Positions 10,712 through 21,961 of a DNA stretch of 64,000 nucleotides are shown here, in pieces. The stretch spans positions 248,001 through 312,000 of the forward strand of contig MJGA01000024.1 of assembly GCA_001910725.1 (NCBI GenBank). Direction: 5' to 3'. Numbering within the stretch: the first letter of the stretch is position 1; each line of letters starts with the position of its first letter. A program made the position numbers and the translations under genes. This stretch comes from Phanerodontia chrysosporium (taxonomy: Eukaryota; Basidiomycota; Agaricomycetes; Polyporales; Phanerochaetaceae). The notes beneath the pieces were generated by a model. The model ran no database searches. It was not told the origin of the DNA and worked only from the letters and a program-made list of their open reading frames with translations.

Positions 10712-11248
10712 ATGAAATCCATCTTCGTCCTCGCCTCCCTCGCTGCCTGCGCGCTCGCCCAACGCCTGCACATCGCGGCGCCCACGACAGGCCAGACCCT
10801 CAATGCAGGCGATTACTTCACCGCCGAGCTGCACATGGATGTACGTTGTTTGGTCTTCCACCATTTGAGCCACATCTCACATTTGCGCAGAACACCCTGA
10901 GCTCAATGTCGCAGAAGAGCGTCACCATCGCCGTCACCGCGTGCTACGACGTCTGCGACAACCCCGACGCGTGGGGCCCCGGCACCATCCTCTACACTGG
11001 CGCGTTTAACCCGCAGTACAACGTCTCCGCGCCGCAAAAGGGACTATACCAGGACTTCCGCGTCCAGCTCCCTCAAGGCTGGCCGTCGGGCGAAAGTGTG
11101 CTCGCGGTTGCGCACCAGTTCACTGTTGGCGTACGTACTTGTTCCTATTTTTACGGGAAATGACTGACGGCGACCGCAGGCGAGCGAGATTCCCGTCTTT
11201 GACTATACGACCGTGCACTTCAACGTCACAGACCCCGAATTCCCCTAA
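10712..11248 (+). CDS. Small secreted protein, 145 aa, three exons
   Basis: It begins with a clear signal peptide, MKSIFVLASLAACALAQ. Exons are 10712-10840, 10891-11130 and 11180-11248, all joined in phase 0 by GT-AG introns of about 50 nt. The mature part (HIAAPTTGQTLNAGDYFTAE, then VTIAVTACYDVCDNPD and VLAVAHQFTVG) reads like the beta-rich small secreted proteins common in polypore-type fungi. Two cysteines sit in CYDVC, and NVS and NVT are N-glycosylation candidates. No catalytic motif is seen and the function is unknown. A decayed copy lies at 62149-62570. Confidence 0.8.
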
Positions 11249-11764
11249 AGAAATATTCTCTTCCCGTAGTCAAGGACATCAGCATGCTGCATCGGACCAT
11301 GCCTGAACGCTTCTAGCACGACGAGCTCATGGACTGTTATGGACACTACGGACTTACGAACACTTACGGACTTCCTACACACATCGCACGCTATAATGTA
11401 TTGCGACAAACCTACATAGTAATGTAATGTTAGCGTAAGCCAGAACGATATTCTTGTCTCACTTCCCACTGTGGCGAACCCCTTGCGCCACCCAATGGAC
11501 GGCACTCGAGGCGGAGAGTCGGCGGGAACGAGAACCTGCTGTCGGGGTTCCTTGCTGAGTTACAAAATTCCTCAGCGGAGATAGGACCACAGCCGTTTCC
11601 GTTTGCCTCTGACTTTCCCCGCTCTCATTCACCGAAATCCAACGTAATTAGCGTCGAATCTCTCCCTTACGACCACAGGAGAACCTAAGTAAAGGACTGT
11701 CCTGACTGTCGCGACTTGTAGGATCCTCTCTACTCCCCACCACTATCTGACAGGACCTCAACAT
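11249..11764. other. Intergenic, nothing recognised
   Basis: 3' flank of the secreted protein gene and 5' flank of the ATG14-like gene. No convincing coding frame. Confidence 0.4.
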
Positions 11765-13638
11765 ATGGAATGCCAGAACTGTGAGCTAAAGCAAAGGCAA
11801 TTCTGCTGCGAGAACTGTCTCAGACAGCAGTCAGTAGCTCTGATTCTCTTCTGGGAGGCGAGACGATGCTGAGCTAGCAAAAGCCTGCAAACCTTCCGCC
11901 ACCAGATATCCCAGATCGCCGCAGACCGCGATGCCTACATAGCCTCGGCGCAGCGGTCTCTCATCACGATTGTCAATCCCCAGCGCATACGTCGAGCGGA
12001 CCTGAAGGGTGGCGAGGAGCGAGTGCGCGAGATATGGGATGGGCTGAATGCGCTGCGTAAAGCAAACGAGAAGAGTGCGTCGAGCCGAGCCTTTGCATCA
12101 CGCCCTCCTTCATGACGCGCCCTCTAGCCCGGGAGCGCATCCGCAGCCTGCGTGAAGACCTCGCAAACCGGCGGCGCATGCTCGCTGCGGCAAACACACT
12201 GTTCACACAGGAGCCCTCAAGCGTGTCGCCGCCCGTGCCTACACTTCCCGGCTCGTTCCCCGGCGGGCCCTTCAGCACCCCTCCGCAGACCGCGCGCCCG
12301 CTGCTGGGACACCGCAAGCACTCGAGCACGCCCTCGTCGCATACGCCCTCCCCTCGCGCCCGCCCTCGTCCGTCGCGCGGAACGTGCCCGTCTACCCGTC
12401 GCAGCAGGCCGCGCGGGCCCCCACGCTCCACGGCCGGACACCCTCGACACCGTCCTCCTCACAGTCGCCCTCGCCGTTCCAGAAGTACTCACCCGCGATG
12501 CTGCCATCCAACTACCCGCCAGGCGACCGGGAACTGAGTCGGCAGATCGAGGAGGCGACATATCAGCTCACTGCGCTGTCCGATACCATAGCGCGGGCGC
12601 GTTCCGGGCTCGTTCAGGAACTGGTCGAGGTCTTTAGCGTCGTAGAGGTCGGCGGAAGACCCCCGGTAGGTGGCAAGGCGGGCACGAAGGGCGAGTGGAC
12701 GATCGGCGGCTTGGTCCTGCCTGTGCCGGGCGATATGCGACGTATGCTTTCTCACGTCTTCTGCTGTGTCGGTGGCTTACCCCTCTACAGGATACCCGAC
12801 CGATCATATTAACGCCGTTCTAACGCATACACTCCACTTTCTATCGCTTCTTGCCTTCTACCTCGGCATTAAACTCCCCTTCGAAGTCGTCTGGAGTCGA
12901 TCGTCGACTCCGCCGACGGGCCCGCAGACGACCCCTCCTGCCCCGCCTAACCTGCGAGGGAACGGTCTGCTGGGGGTGGGCACGCCATGGATCGGCGCGG
13001 CCAAAGGTGGAGAACACGGCGGATGGGCAAAGTGAGCTTAGTCTGCACCTTTCGCAGCGACTTGTCCGCTGACCATGGGCAGGTGGTCGACGAAACACCC
13101 ACTTCACGTCTCCATGACGCCACCTGCAGCCCCAGGGTCGTCGTCGCCCACCACATCCTCCCCGCCACGCACGCTGCGCCCGCTCGGCGCAGGACGCAGC
13201 GCGAGCACGCCGTTGCCGGGGGCGGTGATCTCGCTCGACGAGTCGCAGCTCGAGGACACGGGGAGCACGTCCGCGCAGGGGAGCTCGTTCACGACGGCGC
13301 TCGCGATGCTGCTGTACAACGTGTGCTACCTCGCGCACACGCAGGCCGTCGACGTGCCGCTCGCGCAGGCGGGCGAGGTGCTCGGGAACCTCTGGGCCGT
13401 CTGCTGCTCGCCCGAGCTCGGCCGCCGCAGCCACGCCACGCACCCCCGCCTCCCGCCCCCGACGCCGCCCGCGTTCCAGCTCGAGTTCGCACAGCTCCTC
13501 CAGGCGACGGCGGCCAATCCGTCGCGCGCACGTGCGCGCATCACCGGTGTGCACCACCCGAGGCGCGCTAGACGTGAGGAGCGGGATCCGATCGTTGAAG
13601 AGGAGGACTGGGACCTTGTCGATGACATCTCTGGATGA
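11765..13638 (+). CDS. ATG14: ATG14/UVRAG/Vps38-type autophagy protein
   Basis: This family joins the class III PI3-kinase (Vps34-Vps15-Atg6) and directs it to autophagosome (Atg14) or endosome (Vps38/UVRAG) membranes. Exon 1 (11765-11829) encodes MECQNCELKQRQFCCENC, the N-terminal cysteine repeat seen in Atg14/Barkor. Exon 2 (from about 11878) gives a helical region with RRADLKGGEERVREIWDGL, and the next exon continues the coil with RERIRSLREDLANRRRML. A 53-nt intron (12223-12275) fits the frame change before QALEHALVAYALPSRP. The conserved core follows: EWTIGGLVLPVPGDMRR, then HINAVLTHTLHFLSLLAFYL and IKLPFEVVW, then TTALAMLLYNVCYLAHTQ and LGNLWAVCCSPELGRRSH. The end is acidic, EEEDWDLVDD, as in basidiomycete homologues. 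The cysteine repeat favours Atg14 over Vps38. Confidence 0.8.
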
Positions 13639-14425
13639 TCGTACCGAGGGCCGGGGGTGTGCGGGCCATGACACCGGCTGCGGTAGGGTGTCATTGTATG
13701 TACGTTACTATTCACGCCATCATCATCACCACCACTTTGTAGCTATAGCTCACCGCAGTTCGCGTGAAGATTATCCTCGGTAAATTAAGTGAAGATATTG
13801 GAACAGCGCACAGGGCCAAGTTCATGGCTCACCCCGAGTGCGGTCCGTATTTGAGCACGTATATGTGTGGGTAACAGTGCGAACGCTCCAAGGCCGTACA
13901 GCTTCGCCGTTGCGACAAGGTTACTGGTATCCCCCATTCTCATGGATCATGGAGGCTGATGATAGCCCTCTGAGCAGAGCGCGTGTATCAGGATCTCCGC
14001 TACGGATTCACTACGCGACCTCTCCCAAGCTGCAACACTCCTCTGGCCATGAAGGTAGCGGGACGGTATCGTGGCTCCACGCCGCAAGTCGAGCGAATAG
14101 ACCTTCTCCCGAGATCGAGGTAGACCGTATTCCTCTCAGTCGGTCAAACGCACACTGATCGTTTCGTCCTGAAGGGAGCGTGGGCAAGACTGCTAGGGCC
14201 AGTGTCGAACGAGAGCAGCCAGCGTCTCCGAGTTCGCACCAACAAACCGTGTGAAAGGATCGGCACAGGCAATCTTGGCGGGCTCCTGCCTGTGAGCTTC
14301 TTGCCCACATTCGCATGTCGCATCGACATTGGTATGTGTAGCAAGAGTCCGGTCTATTTTTGATATTTTCTCTACAAGAATGTAGCGACTCAGAAGTTAC
14401 ATATAAGAAGACTGGCAGGAGGCAC
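13639..14425. other. Intergenic, nothing recognised
   Basis: This lies between convergent 3' ends of the ATG14-like gene and the minus-strand F-box gene. It holds a short CAT/CAC trinucleotide run near 13720. No convincing gene. Confidence 0.4.
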
Positions 14426-15786
14426 TTAGTTCACGGAGATAGAGACATGTAAATGCACAACCTGGGTCGACGACAACGGCAACTTGCTGCGAACGATTGC
14501 CTCCAGGTCTGTCTGACACGTCTCTTGCAGTTCGGTATTTGCCTGCGGCAGCGGTTGACCGTCAGTCGGCGCACGGAGCGCGAGACCAACCGAGACACGG
14601 ATTGCGAGCGACCGGAGCTGGGCCACGTACGCCGCAAGACCTGCCCAGTCTAGTTCCGCAAACCGTGCACTCAGCTCGCGCACCACCGTGCCATCGCTGA
14701 GGATTCCGGGCGGTCCATAGAGGGCTCTGACGAAGGTCAATTTGAGTTCTAGGTCTCGGATTGTGGAGTACAGCGGGGACTGCACCGCCTGCAACAGACC
14801 GGGCCAGCTCGTTTGAAGCATCATACGGCGCTCGTATAGACAGGTGATGGAGTACTGTAAATGGCGAAGTGTGCGGTGTGGAGTGGAGTAGGAGAAGAGT
14901 TTCGGGGAGTAACCGTCACAGCAGGCAAGGGAGCACAGGCTTGTACAGTTGTCGAGGAGCTTGTGAAGTACAGCGGATAGCCCGTCGCCGGAGCGAGCAA
15001 CATCGGAGATGTTGAGCGAGCGAATCGATGTGCAGTCCGTATGGTCACAGAGAGCACTGAGGAAGTCGCAGCCATTCGTGCTGAGCTGCAGACCCAGCTC
15101 CAGCGCATCGACTTGCAGAGGCCTAGCTTCGGGGCGACTAAGGGTAGAGTGCTGGTTCCTAGTGAAGCGATGCGCCTCACTGACAGCGTGGAGATATGGG
15201 AGAATTGGAGAAGCAGATTGAGCAACAGACGGTAGTCCATGCCTATCGCAGGTGCTAATACGTCCAACGTGCGTATACGTCGTGGGACCGAGGGAATGAC
15301 CAAGGATGCGTCAGGCGCGAAGTTGAGACCAATGATCTCCAAGCTTTCCAAGTGGAGGGTCAGGTCGAGTATATCGAGCAGTTGCCGTGGGCTCGTGGCA
15401 AGGTAAAGCCAGCGGACTCTGGGCGAGCCGTGATGGAGTCCGGGTGCATCGCCGACGTCGTTTCTTTCGGTTTTTACCATGTGAACGAGGAGCTCTCTGA
15501 CGTGACTGGCGATGCGGGGAGAGCTTCCGAGCATTGTTACCAAATCGCCTAGCGAGTCAAAGTCTTTCTGCAGGTGACACTTGCAAGAAACGTCTGATCT
15601 GAGGCCCTCGGAGCCCCGTCCGTGTTGGCACGGCGGCCATTTCAATCGGCCGAATAGGTGGAAGGAGCTCGCCGGCAGCCACTGATGACAGACAGTTGAG
15701 CATGTTCGTAGCGCAGTGGGGTCGTCATGTAGGTAGTCAATGGACCTGTCTACGAGCTCTTGGGGTAGTGGAAAGCCAGTAGCCAT
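14426..15786 (-). pseudogene. F-box protein gene with a one-base frameshift
   Basis: F-box proteins tether substrates to SCF ubiquitin ligases. The start MATGFPLPQELVDRSIDYLH leads into TALRTCSTVCHQWLPASSFH, the N-terminal F-box of a large basidiomycete family, followed by LRR-like helices (VRELLVHMV, LHLESLEIIGLNF). At about 15125 the frame slips by one base after LPLVAPKL. The next frame continues in register with LQVDALELGLQL, NISDVARSGDGLS and TLRHLQYSITCLYERR into a C-terminus ending in HLHVSISVN. I tested GT-AG introns across the break and none restores the frame, so it is a real frameshift or an assembly error. If corrected the protein would be full length. Confidence 0.7.
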
Positions 15787-16362
15787 GTTCCGAGCTCAGG
15801 CTTCCGACGTTCGACTCGTCGAGCTCGAGAGTACGTCTTGAGCCGTGGTCGGAGCACTTGGCTGCACATATGACCTCAATGTCTACTAAAGTCTGGCTAA
15901 GTGGGCTACTCACGGAATTTGGCGGTGAAGTGGTACAAGGTGCTTCACGGTCGCGGTTCGCCGTCCTCGAGAGCATCTGGCGTCTCCGCACTGCCCACTG
16001 TGGGAAACCGTCCACGTGGGGTTTGGCCACCTCAACGCAGGCCTCAACCTCAGCCTCAACCTCAACGACTCAGACAGCGCTCCACAATCGTACACTCTCG
16101 CTAGAGTTACGAGGCGACGAATAAGAGGAGAAGGAGGGTGAGTATATATGGCTGTCAATATTTTGTGATAACAATTAGTAGCGCCGGCGCCGACTTGGAC
16201 ATACCTCCCCACCAAAGATACTACTCATCGTTACCGGTGCCAGCACTTCTCTAATAATGCGAGAGGGTTATGCTGACGCCATAATGGTATTGTTGCATAC
16301 AACAGGGCGGGAGATCTCGCTCAGCCCATCCAACTTCTTGACCTAAGCTCCTGACTTGGAAC
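15787..16362. other. Intergenic with a short CTCAAC-rich simple repeat
   Basis: Divergent promoter space between the F-box gene (minus) and BTB gene (plus). Around 16030-16070 CTCAACC/CTCAGCC units repeat. No gene recognised. Confidence 0.4.
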
Positions 16363-17298
16363 ATGGCACAAAAGCGGAAACGGTCGCCCTCGGTGGTCTT
16401 TCTCAGGGAGACCCGTACGGCACCACCTCCATTCAACACAGCAGGCGACTTTACTATACGCACCGCTCAGGACACGTGCTATCACGTCTCCTATGCGATA
16501 CTCGCCTTCGCGTCGCCGTACTTCCGAAACCTACCGCTCCCGCCGCAAAACGAACCCGAGCCATTCGTCCTCTCCGTACCCGAATCCGACGCGACGGTAG
16601 AGACTCTTCTCCGCCTAACATATCCTATGGAGGACCCGATACTCCAGGACCTGGAGGACGTCAGCGACGCGTACGACGCCGCCCAAAAGTACGAGCTGGC
16701 ACACGCCGCCGCGCGCCTGCAGCGGATGCTCCTGCTCCCGCGGTTCCTCGACGACGACCCCGTGCATGTCTACGCCGTCGCGCGGCGGTACGGTCTCGTC
16801 GCGGCCGCGAACACCGCGGCGGACGCCGCGTGCCGCCGCCCGCAGGCGGCCTGGCCCATCTGCGACGCGTTCGCGCACGCGCCGGGCATGGCGTACCAGG
16901 ACCTCGTGCTCTACCACCGCCGGCGCGCGGCCGCGGCCGCGGCCGCGCTGCAGGCGACGACGCTCTTCAGCAGCGAGAAGTGGTGCCGGCGCTGCACCGG
17001 CTCGTGGTTCAGCCCGTACCTCACGCACATCAGGCCGCTGCTCGCGGAGGCGCCCCTCCGCGACGACGTCTTCACGCTCGAGTACCTCTTCAGCACGCCG
17101 GAGCTCACCGGCTGTGATACATGTGCCGCGACGCTCGCCCGCGCGATGCGCCCCGGTGGGCTCGTGCACAAGCTCAAGGCTGAAGTGCGTGCTGCCCCGC
17201 TGCGCGCTGTGCAAGGTCCGTCACAGTCGTTTGCATTCGACGGACTCTGGACGAATCTTCATGACGTATATTGCAGATTGACCGCTCTGGCTGTGTAG
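16363..17298 (+). CDS. BTB/POZ-domain protein, second paralogue
   Basis: Same architecture as the 9023-9916 gene: APPPFNTAGDFTIRTAQD and YHVSYAILAFASPYFRNLP, then FVLSVPESDATVETLLRLTY (residues about 20-95), the helical AAQKYELAHAAARLQRMLLL, then CRRC and CDTC pairs in the C-terminal third. The final residues probably change by splicing: an intron from the GTCCGT near 17214 to TTGCAG at 17276 would join CAAG to ATTGA, giving a short ending AVQD and a stop in place of the read-through tail. Start ATG at 16363 follows a purine-rich leader. Likely a ubiquitin-ligase adaptor, target unknown. Confidence 0.8.
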   Translation: MAQKRKRSPSVVFLRETRTAPPPFNTAGDFTIRTAQDTCYHVSYAILAFASPYFRNLPLPPQNEPEPFVLSVPESDATVETLLRLTYPMEDPILQDLEDVSDAYDAAQKYELAHAAARLQRMLLLPRFLDDDPVHVYAVARRYGLVAAANTAADAACRRPQAAWPICDAFAHAPGMAYQDLVLYHRRRAAAAAAALQATTLFSSEKWCRRCTGSWFSPYLTHIRPLLAEAPLRDDVFTLEYLFSTPELTGCDTCAATLARAMRPGGLVHKLKAEVRAAPLRAVQGPSQSFAFDGLWTNLHDVYCRLTALAV

Positions 17299-17565
17299 CA
17301 GACAAACGGTTGACACGCGACTGAGACTTGAAGCTTGAAGACTGGCAGTCACCCACCAATAGGCATGACTATGGACTCAAAATTTCTGTTTCATGTATCG
17401 TAGGGTTGCACATCATACGCATTCTCCCGCTGACTGGATCTGCACGCCATTCTGATGGGTCGACATCCCCACAGCGGCTGTCCAGTGACGTGCAGCCGGC
17501 GCCCCACAATAACGACGAACGAGCAGCACGTCATCCGAGTCGTGCATGTTCTCCGAAGCACAGAA

Positions 17566-18316
17566 ATGTCGCGGATACTGTTGCTTCAGCAACTGGTGGA
17601 CAAAGCCGTTGATTCGCTGTACGACAACCGCACATCGCTCGAGACCTGCGTCCTCGTCGTTCGGCAGTGACTCTCCGCAAGCTCATCCCTTCTTATCGAC
17701 GAGACGTGCTGGCGGCCACGGCGTTGCCCCTTGTAGAGCGACCGGCACATCACCAAGTCGGTTTCTCAGCAGCGGTGCCGAGGTGATCTGGACGGGGCGC
17801 GGTATCCGGCCTCCTCGGATAACTCCTCAAAATCCAAACGCATTGCCGACCATGTCTGCGCCGTCCGTGTCATGGTAACGTGGAAGGTCACACATGTCGA
17901 GGTCCTCCTCTGGGGCAGCCAAAGCTGGGACCCTGACACTCCCTGGAGCATGCCACTGCGGCGACACCCCGAAGCTGAAGCTCGCGGGCACATGCACCAA
18001 TGGCAGTGTCCTCCAGTGGCTCGGTGCGCTCGGTACATGCGCAGACGTCATGTCTGTCACCGTCCTCCAGCTCACCATTGATGGCGACGGCGGCACGGAG
18101 TGGTGCACCGCCTCTGCCCATGCGCGGCAAACGCTGCGTCTCCGCCAATCGCACGCCCCGCATTGTGTCAGCGCCATTTTGCGCCTACAAGCTCTTCGCC
18201 CTCCGCTTCTACCGCCTCGATGAGCTCGCCGCGGACGCGTGTGCCTGCGCCGACACCCGACCTAACGTTTGTCGTCCACAGGTCGGCTTCTGCGCACTGC
18301 GAGAGCACCCGTGAGA
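17566..18316 (+). pseudogene. Decayed F-box gene
   Basis: The start codon is followed by LLLQQLVDKAVDSLYDNRTS and LETCVLVVRQ, closely matching the F-box N-terminus of the 15.8 kb gene (ELVDRSIDYL, TALRTCSTVC). A stop then occurs where QWLPAS is expected. Weak LRR-type fragments continue in changing frames (VTWKVTHVE near 17880; SVLQWLGALGTCADVMSVTV near 18000). Several stops and frameshifts make a functional product unlikely. Confidence 0.5.
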
Positions 18317-18972
18317 ACCTGAGTCCGCCCTCAGGCCTCAGGGACCTCGTCGACGAAGTGGATAGTATTCGCGCGGACGCGCCACGCGTCGTCCCTTCCA
18401 TTGCTATCCTGGCGTCCCACCGCCGTAGTGCGTTTTGCGGTCTGGAGTGATCGGGGTCCTGGACCAAGCACCGGGGTCCCGGCAGACGCGTCGGTGTCCC
18501 CGTTTTCGTTCCATGTCGTTTTGGTGTCGTAGTCGGACAGACGCCTCGACGGACGCAGCAACGACTGGCGCCAGCGCCGCGAGCCCCGGCCCAGACTGCT
18601 CATGACGCGCAGGCTGGCCCGACGTCCAAGTCGCGGGCGTTCACAACTCCCGTGCGGACTGTGACGTGCGCTCGCCGCTCTGGCCAAAGCATCCCCCACG
18701 CTGTGGTGCCATGCACGTGCACTGTCTGCGAAGCCTTCCTCTGCTGCGCGTTGAGCATGTCGTATGGAGCTTGTATTGCGCTCAAGCACGCTAGGCGCAT
18801 CTTCCGAGTGTTTCCAATGTTATGTGACTGCGGATCCGCGGCAGAAGATCTTTTCTGTGCAACTGCTGCGCAGTGGCAACCTCGGTGAGACTAGTTGAGC
18901 TAAGAACGATGTCAAGAGAGCGCTGACCGCTAACATCGTTAGATATCGGGGGAGGAATTCTCCACAGGCTGG
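18317..18972. other. Intergenic, nothing recognised
   Basis: Upstream of the dynamin-like gene. Open frames on both strands are short and arginine-rich, without family similarity. Confidence 0.4.
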
Positions 18973-18979
18973 TATAAAA
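18973..18979 (+). promoter_or_regulatory. TATA box of the dynamin-like gene
   Basis: TATAAAA lies 80 bp upstream of the start codon at 19059. Confidence 0.6.
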
Positions 18980-19058
18980 GGCCATCGGGAGATGTGAGCG
19001 CCGCCAGCCCCCTAGTCCCCCACCTCCAAGCGTCCCTACGACAACCACTCTTACGACC

Positions 19059-21961
19059 ATGTCTCGCTCGTCAGACATCTCCCAGTCTGCTTATGCAAAA
19101 CGCACACGCGACCTGATCAGTCTCATGACTGACTTGCGTGCCCTAGGGCAAGTTGTTACACAGGCATCGTCACCAGAAACGACATCTGACATTCCACAGC
19201 GCTCAGGCAGACTTTGACCTGCCTAGAATTGCAGTAATAGGTGAGTCGAACAGATGATGCTGTGCTCAACGGACTCTCATCCTTACTTGCAGGTAACCAG
19301 TCTGCGGGAAAGGTGAAGCCCACGCCAATATGAAGTGTCACTTGGGTTCTCACCGCAGCGACCATCATCCCAGAGCTCACTTGTAGAGGCTATCAGTGGG
19401 GTCCGTCCCTCATACGTGACTCTTGCCGTAGCTTAGGGCTCACACAAGTCTACTAGATCACAGTACCCCGCGCTAGCGGCACTTGTACTCGGTGCGGTCC
19501 ATCACCTTCTATTAGTGTGTTTACGCTAACACCCACCAGGTGCCCGATGGAGTGCCGGCTCACGCACTCTGCACGTCCGTGGCAATGTCAGGTCCTCCTC
19601 CGGCGTGAGACCATCGCGGAGGGCACTAGGGTCCCGACAGTGCGTGAGGAGCCCTTCGGGCCGGTGCTCCTCGACAAGGACGAGCTCGAGGTGATGCTGC
19701 GCCGCGCGCAGCTCGCGATCCTAAACCCGAGCCTTCCGGCCGAGTACTTCCTCGACTTTGACGCGGACTCGCTCGCCCCTGGCGAGATCCCGCCCGGGTC
19801 CGAGCGTCAGTTGCAGTTCTCGGACGACGTCGTCTGCTTGAACCTGTCCAGCCCGGACGTCACGGATCTGTCGTTCATTGACCTGCCAGGTGCGTCACAG
19901 ACTTCTTCCGTCGAAAGCACACGTCTGACTTTCCCCTTCCGTGAAGGTATCATCGCCAACGTCGCTCAGGGGGAAGACCGGGGCAACATCGAGGCGGTGC
20001 GCAACATGGTCGCCAAGCATATCCAGGGAAATACGTTGATTCTCCTCACTATTACTATGAGGGGTGAGCGTCCCGTGCTCTTCAGCGTACGTGGGTGACT
20101 GATGGACTCTTAGATGATATCGACAATCAAGGGGCTGCGCATCTCGCACGCCTTGCAGACGAGGGTGGGCAGAGAACCATTGGTCAGTTCATCATCGTCC
20201 CTGGCAGGGTCTTGCCGCTGACGACTTGCCAGGCGTGCTCACTAAGCCCGACACGATACAGCCTGGGGAGGAAGACGCCTGGCTGCGGGTACTCGAAGGC
20301 TCCAGCCACCCTCTCAAGCGTGAGTCACCACTATTCCTGAACGTCGATTGGTGCGCAGACTGATTGTTAACGGTGCACAGACGGCTACTTCGTCACTAAG
20401 CAACCCTCTCCGCAAGAACTTAGGGAAAAGGTGTCCTCTGCAGAGGCTCGTCTTCGTGAAAAGATCTTCTTTGAGGAGACCGCCCCTTGGTGCCACAAGT
20501 CGGGGCTCAAAGATCGCATGGGCACGCCCCACTTGACGAGGGCGTTGAGCAAGCTCCTCGGTGGTGTCATAAACTCCGCGCAAGTTTCCGCGTCCATCCC
20601 CGCCGCTCAAACTAACATGCACCCCGCAGCCTGCCGGTCCTGCGCACAGAGCTCAAGGACTCTCTGCACGACGTCCGCCGCCAGATAGACGCCTTGCCAC
20701 CGCCGCCACCCGAGAATCCCGCCGCCGAGCTGCTCAAGCTCGTGACCGCGTTCTGCAGCGACGTCGGCGCGCTCATCCAGGGCGCAGAGCCCTTCGAACG
20801 GCTCATCCAGCGCTGTCGCCCCGCATACAAGCAGCTCAAGCGGGACATCCACAGCACGAAGCCCGAGTACGTGCCCTTCACCGCGAGCGAGGACGCGTCA
20901 GGCTTCAAGAACCTAGTGTTTGAACCTGGTATGGACGACGCGGCCCAGGACTCGGATAGCGGTATCAGCCTGCCTGACCCGCGCTCGAAGGCGATGAACT
21001 TGGACGACGTCAAGGAGCACATCGAGCGGTACCTTCCCTGCGCAACCCCAAAGACCACACACTGACAATTTCCGTAGGTCGCTGACGCGCGAGCTCCCGT
21101 ACAACGTGCCCTTCGCGGCAAAGGCCGCGCTCATCGCGCGCTTCTTCGCGGACTGGGACACGCACTGCCAGCGCTGCTTCGGCGCCGTGCACGCCGCCGC
21201 GCTCGGCGAGCTCAAGGCGCTCGTGCGCACGCACTTCGCGGCGTACGCGGGCACCGCGCTCCCGGACCACGTCGACGCGATCGTCGAGGCGGAGGTCGAG
21301 CGCGCGCGCGCGCGCACCGCGCGCCGCCTCGCGTGGCTCCTTGCGCTCGAGAGCCCGCCGTTCACGAACAACGACCACTACTTCTCGGCGTGTCGCGAGC
21401 GGTACCTCGCGCTGTACAAGGACGCGCGCAAGGTGCGTCCGCCCGCCCCTCATGTTCCCATGTGCATGCGTGCTGACGGGGCTGTCGGTCGACAGACACT
21501 GCAGCCCGTGCAGGTCCCCGAGTGCGCGAACCTCAACGACGTCCTCGGCGCGCTCGCGCAGTTCGGCTTCACGGGCCTGCAGCCCGCGGACCTCGCGCGC
21601 CTGCGCGGTGCGGACCCGCACGAGGAGCAGCTCGTCGTCATGGCCGAGGCCGCCGCGTACTTCCACGTCGCGTACAAGGTGCGCCCCGCCCCCGCACCTC
21701 TGTAACGCGGCTGACACAGCGCCGCAGCGCATCATCGACGACGTCCCGCGCGCGGTCGACCACGACTTCCTGCGCGCGCTTGCGCGCTCGCTCCAGGGTG
21801 CGCTCGTCGGCGGGCTCGGCCTCGCCGCGGAGCACGCCGCGGAGCGCGCGCGCGCGTACCTCGCCGAGGACGACGGCGTCACCGCGCGCCGTGCGCTCCT
21901 CGCGCAGAAGCACGCGCGCCTCGAGGGCGTGCAGGCGCGCCTGTACGGCTTCGGGATGTAG
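19059..21961 (+). CDS. Dynamin-like GTPase
   Basis: Dynamin superfamily GTPases self-assemble on membranes and drive fission or remodelling. After splicing the N-terminus reads DFDLPRIAVIGNQSAGK and SSLVEAISGITVPR, giving the G1 loop GNQSAGKS. TVPR with its conserved threonine is G2, FIDLPG (near 19880) is G3 and LTKPD (near 20240) is G4. NPAAELLKLVTAFCSDVGAL near 20715 begins the stalk. The C-terminal exons (21690-21961) hold AYFHVAYKRIIDDVPRAVD and FLRALARSL, a GTPase effector-type region. The first part is split into micro-exons of 41, 20, 27 and 35 nt (19200-19491), and the first intron (19148-19199) appears to use a GC donor. No PH domain or transmembrane segment is seen, so it resembles the Mx-like fungal expansions rather than Vps1 or Dnm1. 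All frames join without stops. Confidence 0.85.

Noticed and set aside
14821..15240. An intron repairing the F-box frame change near 15125
   Set aside because: Tried GTGAGG donor near 15180 with the nearby AG acceptors; each leaves the wrong phase or a stop.
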